Program-made: the position numbers and the translations under genes | Shown: positions 23,216 through 34,270 of the stretch, in pieces | Layout: every line of letters begins with the position of its first letter | How positions within the stretch are numbered: the stretch's first letter is position 1 | Notes under the pieces: model-generated | Told to the model about the DNA's origin: nothing | The model's input: only the letters and a program-made list of their open reading frames with translations | Database searches by the model: none | From: Spisula solida | Taxonomy: Eukaryota; Mollusca; Bivalvia; Venerida; Mactridae | Assembly: GCA_947247005.1 (NCBI GenBank) | Contig: OX365950.1 | Coordinates: 6,646,720-6,710,719 of the forward strand | Length of the DNA stretch: 64,000 nucleotides | Direction: 5' to 3'

Positions 23216-24419
23216 TTATAACGTTATTACCCCATATTGTATGTCTTATTGTTATTTGGGGGCATTGTTATTGCATGATATATTATAATGGCTTGTACAT
23301 GTACACCACAGAACAGTGGAAACTATTCACGTACCAATAGCTATATTGTTTACAGTTGCTGTATCATTAAGCTATTTAAAATTGCTTGAACTAAAAACAT
23401 AAAAAGACAAAATATAAAGCGCTAAAAAGGTCATATTCTCTAAACTTAAACCGACTAGTCGTCCCCCCTTTGCTTATCAAATTATAGCTCATAGGAATCC
23501 ATAAACTTTAATACAGGAAAATGAAACAACGTAGTTATTAGGCATAAACTGAGTATGTTTTATTTCATTACTGCTTGGTGTAGAGAAGCGACGACAGCAT
23601 GCTAAAGGTTAAATGGTTAGCAACACGTATTAACAATTAAAAATATCCATACAACTCATGTACTTTAAAAATGCCTAGGTAACGAAACAGCAGTTGGTAA
23701 GCTTAGATGACCTCAACTAAACACCTTTTCTAAAAATGAATTTAATATCAACGCTAAACCAGAAAGTGGGCTTTTTGAAAGTTTAAATACTCATAATTTC
23801 TGTAAACATTGTGTTTGTTACCATTAGTTCCATTTACATCTCGAATTCGACTCCTGTTACGCGTAGGAATCGTATTCTCTCAACAGACCCGTTGTTCACA
23901 CGACCAACGTTGGTTTTCGAAGCAAAAATAAAATTGTTTGATTAACTAGTAGGTTCGTATATAATGCAAACAAATGATTGTCCAAAACATCAGATAATCA
24001 AATATGGAAATGCTCAAACAATTCAGAAAGAAATGACATAAACTTGCACGAACAACGATCAGGTGGCCGGTATTGCGTGCACAATTTGTGACTTTCAATA
24101 TTAGTATTTCATCAGCTGAAGACGTGTCACGCGATAGTCTAAAGTCTTATTTAGATAAACCTGTGTTCGAACAAGTGTCAAATGGTGTTGTTCGAGTGTG
24201 CCAAATTTCATGACAATTCATGGAGGAGTTTTAAAGAAAACATAACTATATCAAAGGTAGCGTTAGAAGTGCCGTTAAATGTATTCTAAACTTTTGCCGA
24301 CGAATTTGAGTCGTTCCCCTTTGCATACCGAATGGCTCACCGGAATGCATTAATTCTAATACAACTACCCGTTAATCCTGTTCTGTTTGGTTTGTCTCTA
24401 TATCATACATGACTCTGTA
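23216..24419. other. no gene; holds two copies of a short module (GTCGTTCCCCTTTGC)
   Basis: Segments at 23450-23510 and 24295-24370 share GTCG(T/C)(T/C)CCCCTTTGC.TA and the following GCTCA..GGAAT. Related copies lie at 31800-31850, 39820-39850 (minus) and 61925-61990. In three places (24.3, 39.8 and 61.9 kb) the module lies a few hundred bases from module B, so it is probably part of the same larger repeat. Confidence 0.5.
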
Positions 24420-25020
24420 TACCATATACAATCAGTTCATCATCAATACAGTTCTGTTATCCATTAATAATTGGTGTTGACTCAAATACACAGTGTATTG
24501 TACAGTCTCTAGTATGTAGCATGTATGTCCTCACGCTTCGTGCTTCGTATTTATTTCTCATTTCTGTTTTCCTCAACGGTTCATTAAACTATAAACACCA
24601 CAAGCCTATCTGAGGATGTCTGTTATTTATACACATGAATAGGTCTTTTAACATCAAACGCGACTGGAATTGAACGAAACTTGATTGAGGCTTTCTATTC
24701 AATATTGTTTGAAGGGATACATATTTCCAGGAACAGTAGATTCCATCAGTATGTTTAATTCACAGCAAGCCTTTGGTTTATGGTCCAATAATAGATACAC
24801 TCAGTGAAATGATCGACACACTGATTACATTTACTTATGCAGAGAAATTCAATTTAAATGCAATGTAATATGACAAAATAACGGAAAGCTAATGTCGACA
24901 ATCGCTTCAATTGCGTTACGAACTGACAACTCCTTTATGTATTAATCATTTTCAGTATGTTTTTTATGAGCTTCGTTTTAGATTTAATAAGAAGAACATT
25001 TTAGAATTTGGTAGATAAAT
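24420..25020 (+). repeat. module B, copy B2
   Basis: Same order of blocks as 62040-62620: CCTCACGCTTCGTGCTTCGT, TATTTCTCATTTCTGTTTT, TTCATTAAACTATAAACACC, AATAGGTCTTTTAACATCAA, CACAGCAAGCCTTTGG, CACACTGATTACATTTACTT and TGAGCTTCGTTTTA. Its partner in the right arm is the split copy at 53570-54720. Confidence 0.85.
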
Positions 25021-25799
25021 CGGTATAAACAATAATTAGTTTTTATGTTATTTATTTTGACACTCAATAAACATTGGCGCTAAGACAGATATACATTTCA
25101 CGAAACTGCAATTGGAATTTTGATTGATTGTGTAATTTACTTGACATTCAGTATAATCATAGGAACAAAGATAAGCACTTGATGTAGATGTTTATGGTTC
25201 AATCATCGGTGATTCCAGCTGTGCACTCTGCTTGTGATGTGAATTCCGCGTATCGTAATTGAAGTTTCGCATATTTATGTTATATATTTATATTTGATCC
25301 TGTTTTTGGTTGATATTTTACGTCGTAGATTCTATCTTAGTTAGGTGTCGTGCGTTATGTTTAAATGAATATGATGGTTAATATATTTTGAAATAACAAA
25401 TGAATTACTTTTATGTCATTTATTTTGACATTCAATATATTAACTCAATGATATACGATATATATATGTACTTTCACGAAACTGTTTTAATAATCTGCAA
25501 CGTGTTTTTGAATTATTCATTTATCCAATTTAGAAGAAACACCTTTGATTCGAAACATATATTCATACAACCGTCAGAGAGAGTGTTACTTATGCCGTCC
25601 TCACACCGTTATAATATACAAACTGTATATAACGACAACTTTTAATTTATTTCCTGCTTCCAGTATTGTATTCTAATTGATTATGTGAATTTAATGTACC
25701 ATTAAGTAAAAATACCTGCAGTAAATCACACTTAGTACTGTTGAGTCGAATGAGCGACACTGGCATTTATGTGAATTATAGGAGAAGAGAAAATAGTAT

Positions 25800-26345
25800 A
25801 CACTTATTTCATGTATGTTTGGTTAACAGTCAAAACTATTGTCCCGAGGTATCAGGGAAGACTTTTGAACTGTTGCACGAGGCCGATAGGCCGAGGGCAA
25901 CAGTTCAAAATGTCTTCCCCGATACCGAGGGACAATAGTTTTGACTGTTTACCCAAAACAGACATGAAATAACTGTTTTATTACCTAATACTCTATATAA
26001 ATACAGTAAAGTTCTACTTATACAACAAACAAAAAGGATATTTCTAAGACATTTTGTCATACTAATAGCGGATATTTTTGTTATAAATTCAAGACTGTCA
26101 TTATACCCAAAACATTGTTCAAGAGTTATATTAAAAATACGCTATAGATCTAGCAGGGTGTTTTTGCAGGAATTTATATTGCGCATCGTAGTGCGCAGGT
26201 AACAGTTCATCCAGGGGTGTAACAGTCAAAACTGTTGCCCTCCTGGCAATGAACTGTTTCATACCTGAATCTAAAAATAAACATTAAGACATGAAACAGT
26301 AAAAAATAACGAATTACTCGTTATATAGAGTGCTAGGTAATAATA
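25800..26345. mobile_element. fold-back (palindromic) element with near-perfect 76-nt arms
   Basis: 25801-25876 and 25897-25972 are near-perfect inverted repeats around a 20-nt spacer, with GTCAAAACTATTGTCCC and GGGACAATAGTTTTGAC at equivalent positions. A second palindrome lies at 26195-26260 (AACAGTTCATCCAG, ...AATGAACTGTT). TTATTACCTA.(T/C)ACTCTATATAA at 25978 is inverted at 26317-26340. The right arm passes straight from the GCATTTATGTGAATTATAG block to the TTTCTTAAT block without this DNA, so this is an insertion of about 550 bp. It has no coding capacity. Confidence 0.8.
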
Positions 26346-26574
26346 TTGTTTGATCATTTTCTTAATTTCCTGTTTTTTGTCCCATTACACATGGTTTAAT
26401 GACATAATGTATCGCATATTATCACATAGAAACCTCACTTACTATTTTAATCTATAACAGATTATGACGGAATCACATGGTCATCAAGTAACCATAAAAA
26501 CACAAACATATTATGGTATTACCGGTTTTATAAGTAAATAATTATGCGAATAAACTGATGAAGCGAGCCTTATA

Positions 26575-26745
26575 TCAATGTCACGTGATTGTGTTGTAAA
26601 GACGTGTATACAATTACCACGACTTCGGTATGTCGGTTTATCGTCGATCTCAAGCTCTGAGTCCAGAAGCGACAGCTCTAACCACCAGACCCTTCGGGGA
26701 GTTGCAACTCTTACATTGCAACCCGGTCTTAATAATTGCAAAAGT
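26575..26745 (-). repeat. tRNA-like SINE head (family S), left-arm copy
   Basis: Minus-strand blocks GAGTTGCAACTCCCCG, GTGGTTAGAGCTGTCGC, GAGATCGAC and ACCGACATACCGAAGTCGTG match 49325-49500 on the plus strand. The GTGGTTAGAGCTGTCGC part resembles a tRNA D-arm and A box. The B box is degenerate. Confidence 0.65.
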
Positions 26746-27239
26746 CTGGCATGGTTTGAAAATAACTAACTTAACTAGTTCACAGCTATCGTTATTTTAA
26801 ATCAGACTAAAATTTTACATTTTGTGTGCATTGGTTCATTTTGATGTAAATATATGTGCGCGAAAATTACAATTGGAAGTTTGGTGTACTAGTCCACTGA
26901 ACGTCCAAGGAGGTTTACTTACACAACATCTTAAAATCTTAGAGCTACGAGGTTAGACACCAATTGGTACAGTAACATTAATGGAGCCCTTTAGTTGAAA
27001 TACATAAATATTCTATCATTTTATATATTCGACCGCCCGTCATAGGTTCACGTTGGGTCACATGAAACGCCGTGCCAGCGTACCTCCTCATACCTCATAA
27101 ACGGCTAATTGTTTTTATAAGTTTCTGTTATTTATTTTGCCGGAATCCACTAAACATTATACGTCTGTGTTTATTCTATTATTGAGAGATATTTTTGAAT
27201 AGATCTATCAAATATATTCAAGATGACACTATATTTTCA

Positions 27240-27430
27240 TGCCAAAAAACAGAATCCCATAGGATTTAGCAACTTGTTTTGATAAGAACCTTTAAAGATT
27301 CCGTTATGAGTTTTCATCTTGCGTGATAGGAAATGCTGTAATTAAGACCAGCTGACAAGTGACTTATCTTTAATTGTCATTGACACGTCACTGCCGAAGG
27401 TCACGTGGGAGCCGGTATGTTCATAGAAGC
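27240..27430 (+). repeat. module A, copy 2
   Basis: Matches 5430-5700 directly and 48640-48905 inverted: AGATTCCGTTATGAGTTTTC, TCTTGCGTGATAGGAAAT, GACACGTCACTGCCGAAGGT. The right-arm partner is in the expected position. Confidence 0.88.
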
Positions 27431-27801
27431 ACACACTTGAATTGAATACGATGTTATGCACAACGTCATCAGCATCTATAGTATATTGGTGTCAAATCAC
27501 TTGCTATGCTTGGTTCCGTGTCTTTTAGGATCCCGCTGACAGAGTGTATGCGCTTATAGGAGGTATTCATTTGAATAGTATAAAGTACAATCAATAAGCC
27601 GGTATATGTCTCATGTCAGTGAGGTATCATGGGCTTGTCCTGCGCAATTGTAGATCTACAAGGCACAATTAGAAAATGGTCAAGTCCAATTAATACAAAA
27701 ACACCCTGTACATATAGTCAGTGTCCTTATACTCATATTAATCAGTTACTGGTGTTGTGTGGTGTAGTTAAATTGATACATGGATATTAAAGTAACCTTT
27801 G

Positions 27802-28215
27802 TTGGGCACTTCTTCGTTTTAAGATTTCTTACAGCTAAAGCGGGGCAATATAGTCCTTTTGCTGTGGAAACTGTGTCATTCAGCTAGTTAGTACGTCATC
27901 CGACTATACGGGCCTTTCAACGTTTTAATACTGTTATTTAACTTTTGAGACTAAAGGCTGCTATAACTATGTAGTTCAGCAGTTTTACTGTTGTAACTAG
28001 GTCATTCAGCGTAGGCATTCCGCCTTTTGGTTGCTGTATCTTTTCTACTGGGTCATTCAGCTAGTTATAATTTATTATACTTTTCGACAGCTTGGACTTA
28101 GGCGGATCTGCGCGTGTTTAGTTGGGCATTGTGCTTTGTGTGTTTTTAATGTTTTCTGTGCTCGGCTGGTTAAGTTGAGTGCTGCCTTCCCTGTCTGACT
28201 TAATATAATCTTTTT
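27802..28215 (-). mobile_element. element family C, 415-bp copy defined by an empty site
   Basis: The left arm reads AAAGTAACCTTTGT, then this DNA, then ATCGATGTTGTTGCAATAGC. The right arm (48.26-48.29 kb, reversed) passes directly from GTAACCTTT to GTTGTTGCGATAGC. On the minus strand it starts AAAAAAAGATTATATTAAGT, CAGACAGGGAAGGCAG, then ACCAGCCGAGCACAGAAAAC and GTCCAAGCTGTCGAAA. The inner part has four loose direct repeats of a CTGTAACTGGGTCATTCAGC-like block. Noncoding and nonautonomous. Confidence 0.75.
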
Positions 28216-28289
28216 TTATCGATGTTGTTGCAATAGCTATGTGGTCTAATGTCGTACTTTGCATTGCTTGGCAATGGCGCCGTTGAATA

Positions 28290-28620
28290 AGTAAAAGTCG
28301 TGTATTTTGAATGTACTCATCTTTATATTAATTGCAACACGTTCATGACATGTTATCACTTGACTCGTCGGCACTTATACAGGATACATATACAGAAGGA
28401 AAATATGTCTCTGCTTGTGTTTATTATGTTCAACCATAAGCGATGTGTTGCGAATATGTTGCTTGATCTAACACGCACACAAATGCCCCAATCGATTGCA
28501 CTAAGAGTGATAACTATAAATTATATATTTTGTATACAACACGTAAGCAATCGATATGACTTAGGCTGAAAGAGTGGTATTTGATAGGGCAATAACACAT
28601 GGGTTGCATACAAACAGTAA
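28290..28620 (+). repeat. module J, copy 2
   Basis: Matches 47770-48070 and 10800-11110 in reverse complement. Shared blocks are ACATGTTATCACTTGACTCG, GCACCAATCGATTGCACTAA-like, AACTATAAATTATATATTTT and GGGCAATAACACA. Open frames across it are not conserved between copies. Confidence 0.85.
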
Positions 28621-29399
28621 TATACCATCATAGTCCATATTACACTCTCGTCTGAGTATTAAAATCATTCATTGTTCTCATTCAATTCATGGTTTTAGTC
28701 ATACTTGGCGAGTGTCAATTGTATCCAGTTCTCAATAACATAATAACACTATTGTACAAATACAAAACTCACAGTACAGTGTCAACACACACTAATACAT
28801 TTTGGTAACCAATTGTATTGATAGAGTTCACATATTGTTCTGTCATAATGTATCGATGAGAAAAAACCAAAGGGCAGCTTTTCATTCTGAACAAATTAGG
28901 TATTATCATATATATCGTATTATTTTTAGATCGTGTGTGTCAATGTTTACATGCTATGAATATTCACTATCATGTCTCGATATTAGAATAAATTATTATA
29001 CAATAATTATAGACGTTACTATTTTATGTATATTTTAACGCCCAAGGTTCCACAATTACGATGAAGCATTATCGATTTATATTTGTTTATTTCTGCGCTC
29101 AGATAAGCTACATGAAACGTGTATGTTTTAATCTGCACTTTTATATTAAAGATAGGCATAAAAGTAATATGTTCATATCACAGTATAATAACAGCGGCTT
29201 AAAAATAGAACAGAACATATACTTTATGAACTTGTACAGCATGTACATCGTTATAACATATTTACAAACATATAAATCCATACATGATTAAACACTACAC
29301 AATTACATAAATACACATGCCAATTTCCTGAGGATGAGCATAATATAATATAACATATAAATTCAACTATGACTACAATATTTTGTTGCCTATTTATTA

Positions 29400-29720
29400 A
29401 GTCATTTCTACGATTAAAAGAACGTTTAATGAATTTACTCAATTTTAGAACAGTATTTTTACCGTTACACTAAATTAATTCAATTAGTTTAAAGATACTT
29501 GGTCTTTGGTAAAAATATTTATTTATATAAATTCGTCGAAGATCATTAAAACATGGACATTTGCTAAGAGAGTGTAGTTCATAATATTTGTCTTTAGTAT
29601 CGCAATACTAATACATTCGTTTCTTGGTATCCTATTAGCTTCACATCTACCTGAAAATGCCGTTTTAAATGGCGACATTATTGTAAAATATTTCTTAAAG
29701 ATAATTTCGTTATGCAATAA
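29400..29720 (-). pseudogene. LINE C-terminal relic, left-arm copy
   Basis: On the minus strand the frame includes KKYFTIMSPFKTAF and NRIPRNECISI, then continues in a shifted frame with YTLLANVHVLMIFDEFI. This aligns with the right-arm relic at 45930-46245 and, more distantly, with the GRYNNTPRENRIC region of the LINE at 17413. Frames are broken and the cysteine motif is lost. Its presence at matching places in both arms, in opposite orientation, means the LINE was there before the duplication. The 3' UTR continues down to about 29090. Confidence 0.65.
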
Positions 29721-32700
29721 AACATAACAATGCCATTATAGCATCGGGGTCCTTATCGCCAGAGATTGATACACAAAAATGAACAATGTGCGACTCAAAT
29801 AAAGTAGCACTTTGTACACTATGCATTAATACCATTTTAGTCGTGAGAGTATGTACGAGTATCAAGAGACTTGTCGGCCTTTTTCATATTTTTTAAGTTT
29901 GTTTCGTTTATACATTTCACACTCGCTCCTGAATACAAAAATAGACGCGCGTCGGCACATGTCAATTTATAGGTAAACAATTATAGATTCTAATTTGGGT
30001 ATTCAATTCTGTCTGGAATAGTTTTATATAGGTGTTCTTTTGATGTATTGTACATTAGTGACTATTTTGCGGCAACAACCTTAGAGCCCCGAATGACATA
30101 TTGTAATGAACACACCTGGGGATAATTGAAATAAAAGTCATATCAAAGTGGTAACTAGTGGTAACTGTTCTTCATAATGTATGGCCGTCCGTTGAATTTA
30201 TTCTTTACAGGTGTACATTGTATACTGTCAACCAGTATAGATTGCGATTTTTTCCTACATACTATTTTATGACGAGAGCATTGATGTCGGGTTTATGCGC
30301 AGTGTTTCAAATAACAAATGACTTGTATGATGCACGGTATGAAAACTGTGTGAGATATCTATAGGTGATATTAGCCCAGAATATACGATGCATTTTCATT
30401 AAAATAAACATATATTTTCTTAAACTTGCAGTTGAACAATGCTATACAAATAAAATGATAGTAAGTTAGATATTTTCATAAACTAACACAGGGGGATAGA
30501 CGCGTGACCATAATATGAAACAAGATGACGGCGTAGACACGAATATTATCGTTTTGGGATTATTATTTCAAGGCGAGTGCAGAATTAAACATCTCCATGG
30601 CTTCTTGTAATCGACCTGAAATTTTGTAAGTAAACATACCAGACAAGCATATTATGACCACTGAAGAGTACGTTTTGATTACCATATTAATGGGTATGTA
30701 AGATGTTTCCCAAGCTATAAGAAATGAGAGACGGGAAACTGTAGCCTGTTTCTAATAACAACATTAATTGACTGATAATGCAACATACCAAAGCACTTGA
30801 AAAAAGGTTGACGTAGGAGAGAGTAACAGCTATGCTCGAAACGCTAAAACTTATATAATTAATCAGATGTGTAAATAGTACTACTGAAGTTGTTGCTACT
30901 ACTACAGACGTCACTGATGGTTTTACTATTGATCCGAAATTTCTGTTATGTATGATGTTACTGGTTATACTGATATTACTGCTACTACTGATGTCACTAC
31001 TATTACTGATGTTATTGTTACTGTACTGCTGACGATGTCAAGCAGATATAGTTCACAGAAAAATCTCAATAACACGTTTGGTAGATGTCATGAGGTCCTC
31101 TGTCCTCATTATACCATCATTTGGCTCAGTCTGGTTGTGCTGTAATGCTCTTGCGTATACTTATTTTATATACAAATAACTTTCTTGTAACAATTATAAA
31201 AGAGCATAGAACGAGCCGAGTAATGTCTACAGGCCATATACTCTTAACTGCCAAGTCGTGTACTTGTTCTAGTCTCAAAAGTTTCATTTCCTGGGAGAAA
31301 TCTAAAAATTTTATCACTACAATAACATGATTCACGCTAAAATCAAGCACGTATACTACGTGATACGATTACGAGATTAGAGTTCACAAATAGAAAAGGC
31401 CTTACCCTATTTTACCTCAACTCATGTTCCTTTTGTCTATCAATCAGTGAATATGAACTTGAACGTTAAATTGAAGGAGACACGTCATAATCCCCGTGCC
31501 AGACTTAATTATGATTTGAAATCCCCAAGCTGTCTTAAGGTTTCACTCGAGTTTCGTTATTTTTAATGGTTTTTGACTTGAAATTCACCGATCCATGTTA
31601 AACGAATTTCTTTGACGGATCTGTTACTTTATTAGCCACATTTGACTTGTCCTTGAACTATTTCAAACTACTATATACTGAGTGGGATATACAATATATT
31701 ACGCTTAAATGCCAATTGACTAACATGACACCGTATTTTCAATAGGTGAGAAAACCAGGTCGTTTTAAGCGCTAAACAGTCAAATGCTGTCTACATCAAT
31801 CGTCGAGTCGTTCTCGTTTTGCTACCCTCAGAGGCATTGATTGGACCTGAGATACAAACGACTATAATAATCATTCCTTGATTTATATTAGGTTTTGTTA
31901 AATATCAATATTATTGTACTATTAGCCCGTATGGACAAATTGACTTCAGGTGAGGAAAGAGGCGTAATTTCATTCCCATGGTCACAATATTATTCTATAT
32001 AATCATGCGCTTTAACTACTGCACTGGCTTGCTTGAATGAACTACCTTTCTTTGTTAATATATGACATAATATTGTGAACGTCAGGATCGTCTATTAGCT
32101 AGAAATAGTAAGCTTTGCAATTGATATAAAGTACACTATATATTGCAAAAATCATTGATAATTAATATTCAACTTAAACAATTCAACACATAAACAATAC
32201 AACAAATAAACCATGCGACTGCGGTCATTGATCGGCGTATACATGTATATTTAGTGTGAGGAGGATAATTTCGTATGTACTTTTTACGTCCACAAATTTA
32301 TCGAACATTATATTTCTAGATTAATTAATATTTCGGTCAATAATACTTAGTAGTTGTCATGGCATAATATGAGTATACGCTTTCCTGGGACGACCCACGT
32401 ATATGTTTGCATAATGTTTATTAAAACGTAGTTCTCGATGCTTGTCATATAATAAAAATGATTTTTAACGTGATGGACAGATAACAATGTGATGGGCATC
32501 GCTTAGAGAAATATTGAGTGTGTTACCATTTGACGTCTGTAACCTAGCAACATACGATGACGTGTATCCAAAACATCATCGATTGACGAGTTCGAATAAC
32601 AGCATCCTTGATATCGGTCATAATGAGCAAAAAGTGTAACCTTTTAACAAAACGTACAGTGCTGTACAGTCCATTTTCATTATTTGCATTTTTAATAACA

Positions 32701-33417
32701 AACTACATAAACGCAACCATAAAGGTGGGTATATTGATTTGTTACAGCTGAAACTGGGTCATAAACTAGATAATTCTTTTTTTTCAACTCTAAAAATATA
32801 AACTTTATTAGTAATAGATCCGATGCATACAACTATGGTACGTATGTTGGGTACAAAACAACTTCGTCAATCCTAAAACAATAGGACAAAGTTCGGACAA
32901 CTAAACGGTGCCAGATTGCATTGTGATTTGCCAACACGCCGCTCACTTGTCTGGCCGATCCTCATGAAGTTTCTAGCCAAACTGTATGTATGTCGCCCTC
33001 CTGGTAATCTATCATGACAGCTTCTTTTTGGTTTACTGTGTATACAAGCTTGATATTTCTGGCATGGTGATATTGGCGATTAACAAATATAAGACAACTT
33101 CCTTTCCTTTCTTGTCAATCACATATACGTACCGAGTTCTTTTATTATCGTTTAAACTTCTATTTTATGATGGTAATAGAACGACATACATTTTGTAGTG
33201 AAAGAATTAGTACCAATATACTTTGTAAGTAATTTCGTCACGTTTGTTTGTTTGTTTGTTATAAGTAAAATGGGAACAATAAAGACAAATTACAAACGTG
33301 TTTCACTTTATTCTGCTGCTTAAATACCAAGTGTGTGCCCAATGATAGATATCATGGAACAGCTTATTAGGTTTAGGAAAGTTAAACTGATTCTTACCGC
33401 ATGATACATAAATATTA
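29721..33417. other. non-coding arm DNA without separate elements
   Basis: Apart from a TGTTTGTTTGTTTGTT microsatellite near 33246 and an ACTGCTACTACTGATGTCAC-rich stretch at 30890-31040, I see only sequence that pairs with the right arm. The ACTAC-type stretch has its partner at 41860-42060. Short open frames are not conserved between the arms. Confidence 0.5.
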
Positions 33418-33561
33418 TGTCACGGTCAGAACCTGTTCACAGTATGGGTGAGGGGGTGTGTAGGCAGCCGGCTAGCTCAGTCGGTAGAGCATTCGCCCTG
33501 TAAGCGAAGGGTCCCGGGTTCGAGCCCCGGTCTGGTTGCACATTTTACTCACCCTGTGACA
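33418..33561 (+). repeat. 5' LTR of the miniature element
   Basis: 144 bp with TGTCACGG...CCTGTGACA ends. It contains the tRNA-like block and lacks a visible TATA box or AATAAA. Together with the internal pol III boxes, this suggests pol III rather than pol II transcription. Confidence 0.9.
33466..33537 (+). tRNA. tRNA-like sequence inside the 5' LTR (UGU loop, Thr-like)
   Basis: The 72 nt fold as a full cloverleaf. Acceptor AGCCGGC/TCTGGTT pairs 6 of 7 counting G-U; D stem GCTC/GAGC is perfect; anticodon stem TTCGC/GCGAA is perfect; T stem CCGGG/CCCGG is perfect with loop TTCGAGC. The A box TAGCTCAGTCG and B box GGTTCGAGCCC fit pol III consensus. The anticodon loop is CCTGTAA: anticodon UGU with A37, but C rather than U at position 33. 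GCA and then a TTTT run (33543-33546) follow. It may be a decayed tRNA kept as a promoter rather than a working decoder. Confidence 0.6.
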
Positions 33562-33563
33562 TT

Positions 33564-33582
33564 TGGCGCCCAACGGGGGACC
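33564..33582 (+). promoter_or_regulatory. primer binding site, tRNA-Lys type
   Basis: TGGCGCCCAACGGGGGACC begins two bases after the LTR. The first 12 bases agree with the well-known Lys primer site, the complement of a tRNA 3' end ...CGTTGGGCGCCA. Confidence 0.8.
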
Positions 33583-33665
33583 GTGGCATGGCATTTAGGT
33601 TGCTTCACAGCTCCTGTGCTTTAATTTATTTCTACTCTCTGAAGTTCGGGACGCATTTCCATTTC

Positions 33666-33677
33666 AGAGGGGGAATA
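33666..33677 (+). promoter_or_regulatory. polypurine tract before the 3' LTR
   Basis: AGAGGGGGAA (33666-33675) plus TA lies directly before the TG of the second LTR, the expected place for the plus-strand primer. Confidence 0.75.
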
Positions 33678-33821
33678 TGTCACGGTCTGAACATGTTCAC
33701 AGTATGGGTGAGGGGGTGTGTAGGCAGCCGGCTAGCTCAGTCGGTAGAGCATTCGCCCTGTAAGCGAAGGGTCCCGGGTTCGAGCCCCGGTCTGGTTGCA
33801 CATTTTTCTCACCCTGTGACA
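33678..33821 (+). repeat. 3' LTR of the miniature element
   Basis: Same 144 bp as the 5' LTR apart from three substitutions. The T-run after the tRNA-like part is TTTTT here and TTTT in the 5' LTR. Confidence 0.9.
33726..33797 (+). tRNA. tRNA-like sequence inside the 3' LTR
   Basis: Identical over its 72 nt to the copy at 33466-33537, exactly 260 bp away. All three LTR differences fall outside the cloverleaf, which is compatible with constraint on it but is weak evidence with so few changes. Confidence 0.6.
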
Positions 33822-34171
33822 AGTACGTGAACGTTTCTATATCAGATGGCTAAAGTATTGTCTTTAGCAAGTTCTTTTATGACAGTATGTATTCTCGGTC
33901 GTAAACGAACTCATCCTCATCAAAATACAATCTGTATTTACATACACAATGAAGAACCAATCGCATCGAAGCAGTTACCTCCCCTTGTGTTTGAATTATT
34001 CCCAGTCATCACAACGTTTCTTTAACCATATTTGGTTATTATTTCATGTTTGTAATGTGATGTATGATCTGATATGTTCATGGTCATTTAAAGCATCAAA
34101 TTTAGGCAAAAATTCATCTTACATTTGATAAAGTTACTCAACTTTCAAATGTTAGATAAATAAATCAGTTA

Positions 34172-34270
34172 TCTAGATTTTTGCGAAGTTAAAAAAGATT
34201 ATATTAAGTCAGACAGGGATGGAAGCACTCAACTTAACCAGCCGAGCACAGAAAACATTAAAAACACACA
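34172..34270 (+). mobile_element. element family C, truncated copy 3
   Basis: AAAAAAGATTATATTAAGTC, AGACAGGGATGGAAGC and ACCAGCCGAGCACAGAAAAC interrupt arm sequence that is continuous in the right arm near 36945-36970 (TTATCTAGTTATTTGACTCA in reverse). Only about 95 bp of the family is present. Confidence 0.65.

Larger units (their letters stand above)
33418..33821 (+). mobile_element. 404-bp miniature LTR retrotransposon (TRIM) with a tRNA-like gene in each LTR
   Basis: Two 144-bp direct repeats (33418-33561 and 33678-33821) differ at three positions. Each begins TGTCACGG and ends CCTGTGACA, so they have TG...CA ends within short inverted repeats. Two bases after the first repeat comes TGGCGCCCAACG, the start of a primer binding site for tRNA-Lys. 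Just before the second repeat is a purine tract, AGAGGGGGAA. The internal region is 116 bp and encodes no gag or pol, so the element depends on another element's proteins. The right arm has the uninterrupted site (ATATATTA then CGTGAACG in reverse complement). The flanks ATTA (33414-33417) and AGTA (33822-33825) fit a 4-bp target duplication with one later change. Confidence 0.9.

Noticed and set aside
22902..23288. 128-codon frame with two 18-residue repeats
   Set aside because: The second half is the 54-bp minisatellite, and the frame is not conserved in the other array. No domain is seen in the first half.
28300..29291. Several 75-90 codon plus-strand frames
   Set aside because: They lie in module J and the LINE 3' UTR. 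The paralogous right-arm copies do not keep the frames.
33466..33797. Two ordinary tandem tRNA genes
   Set aside because: The duplicated unit has LTR ends, a primer binding site and a polypurine tract, and is missing at the paralogous site. The loop has C33 and the acceptor stem is imperfect.
33588..33830. 80-codon frame containing SRLAQSVEHSPCKRRVPGSS
   Set aside because: It reads through the tRNA-like part of the 3' LTR and is a by-product of the tRNA sequence.
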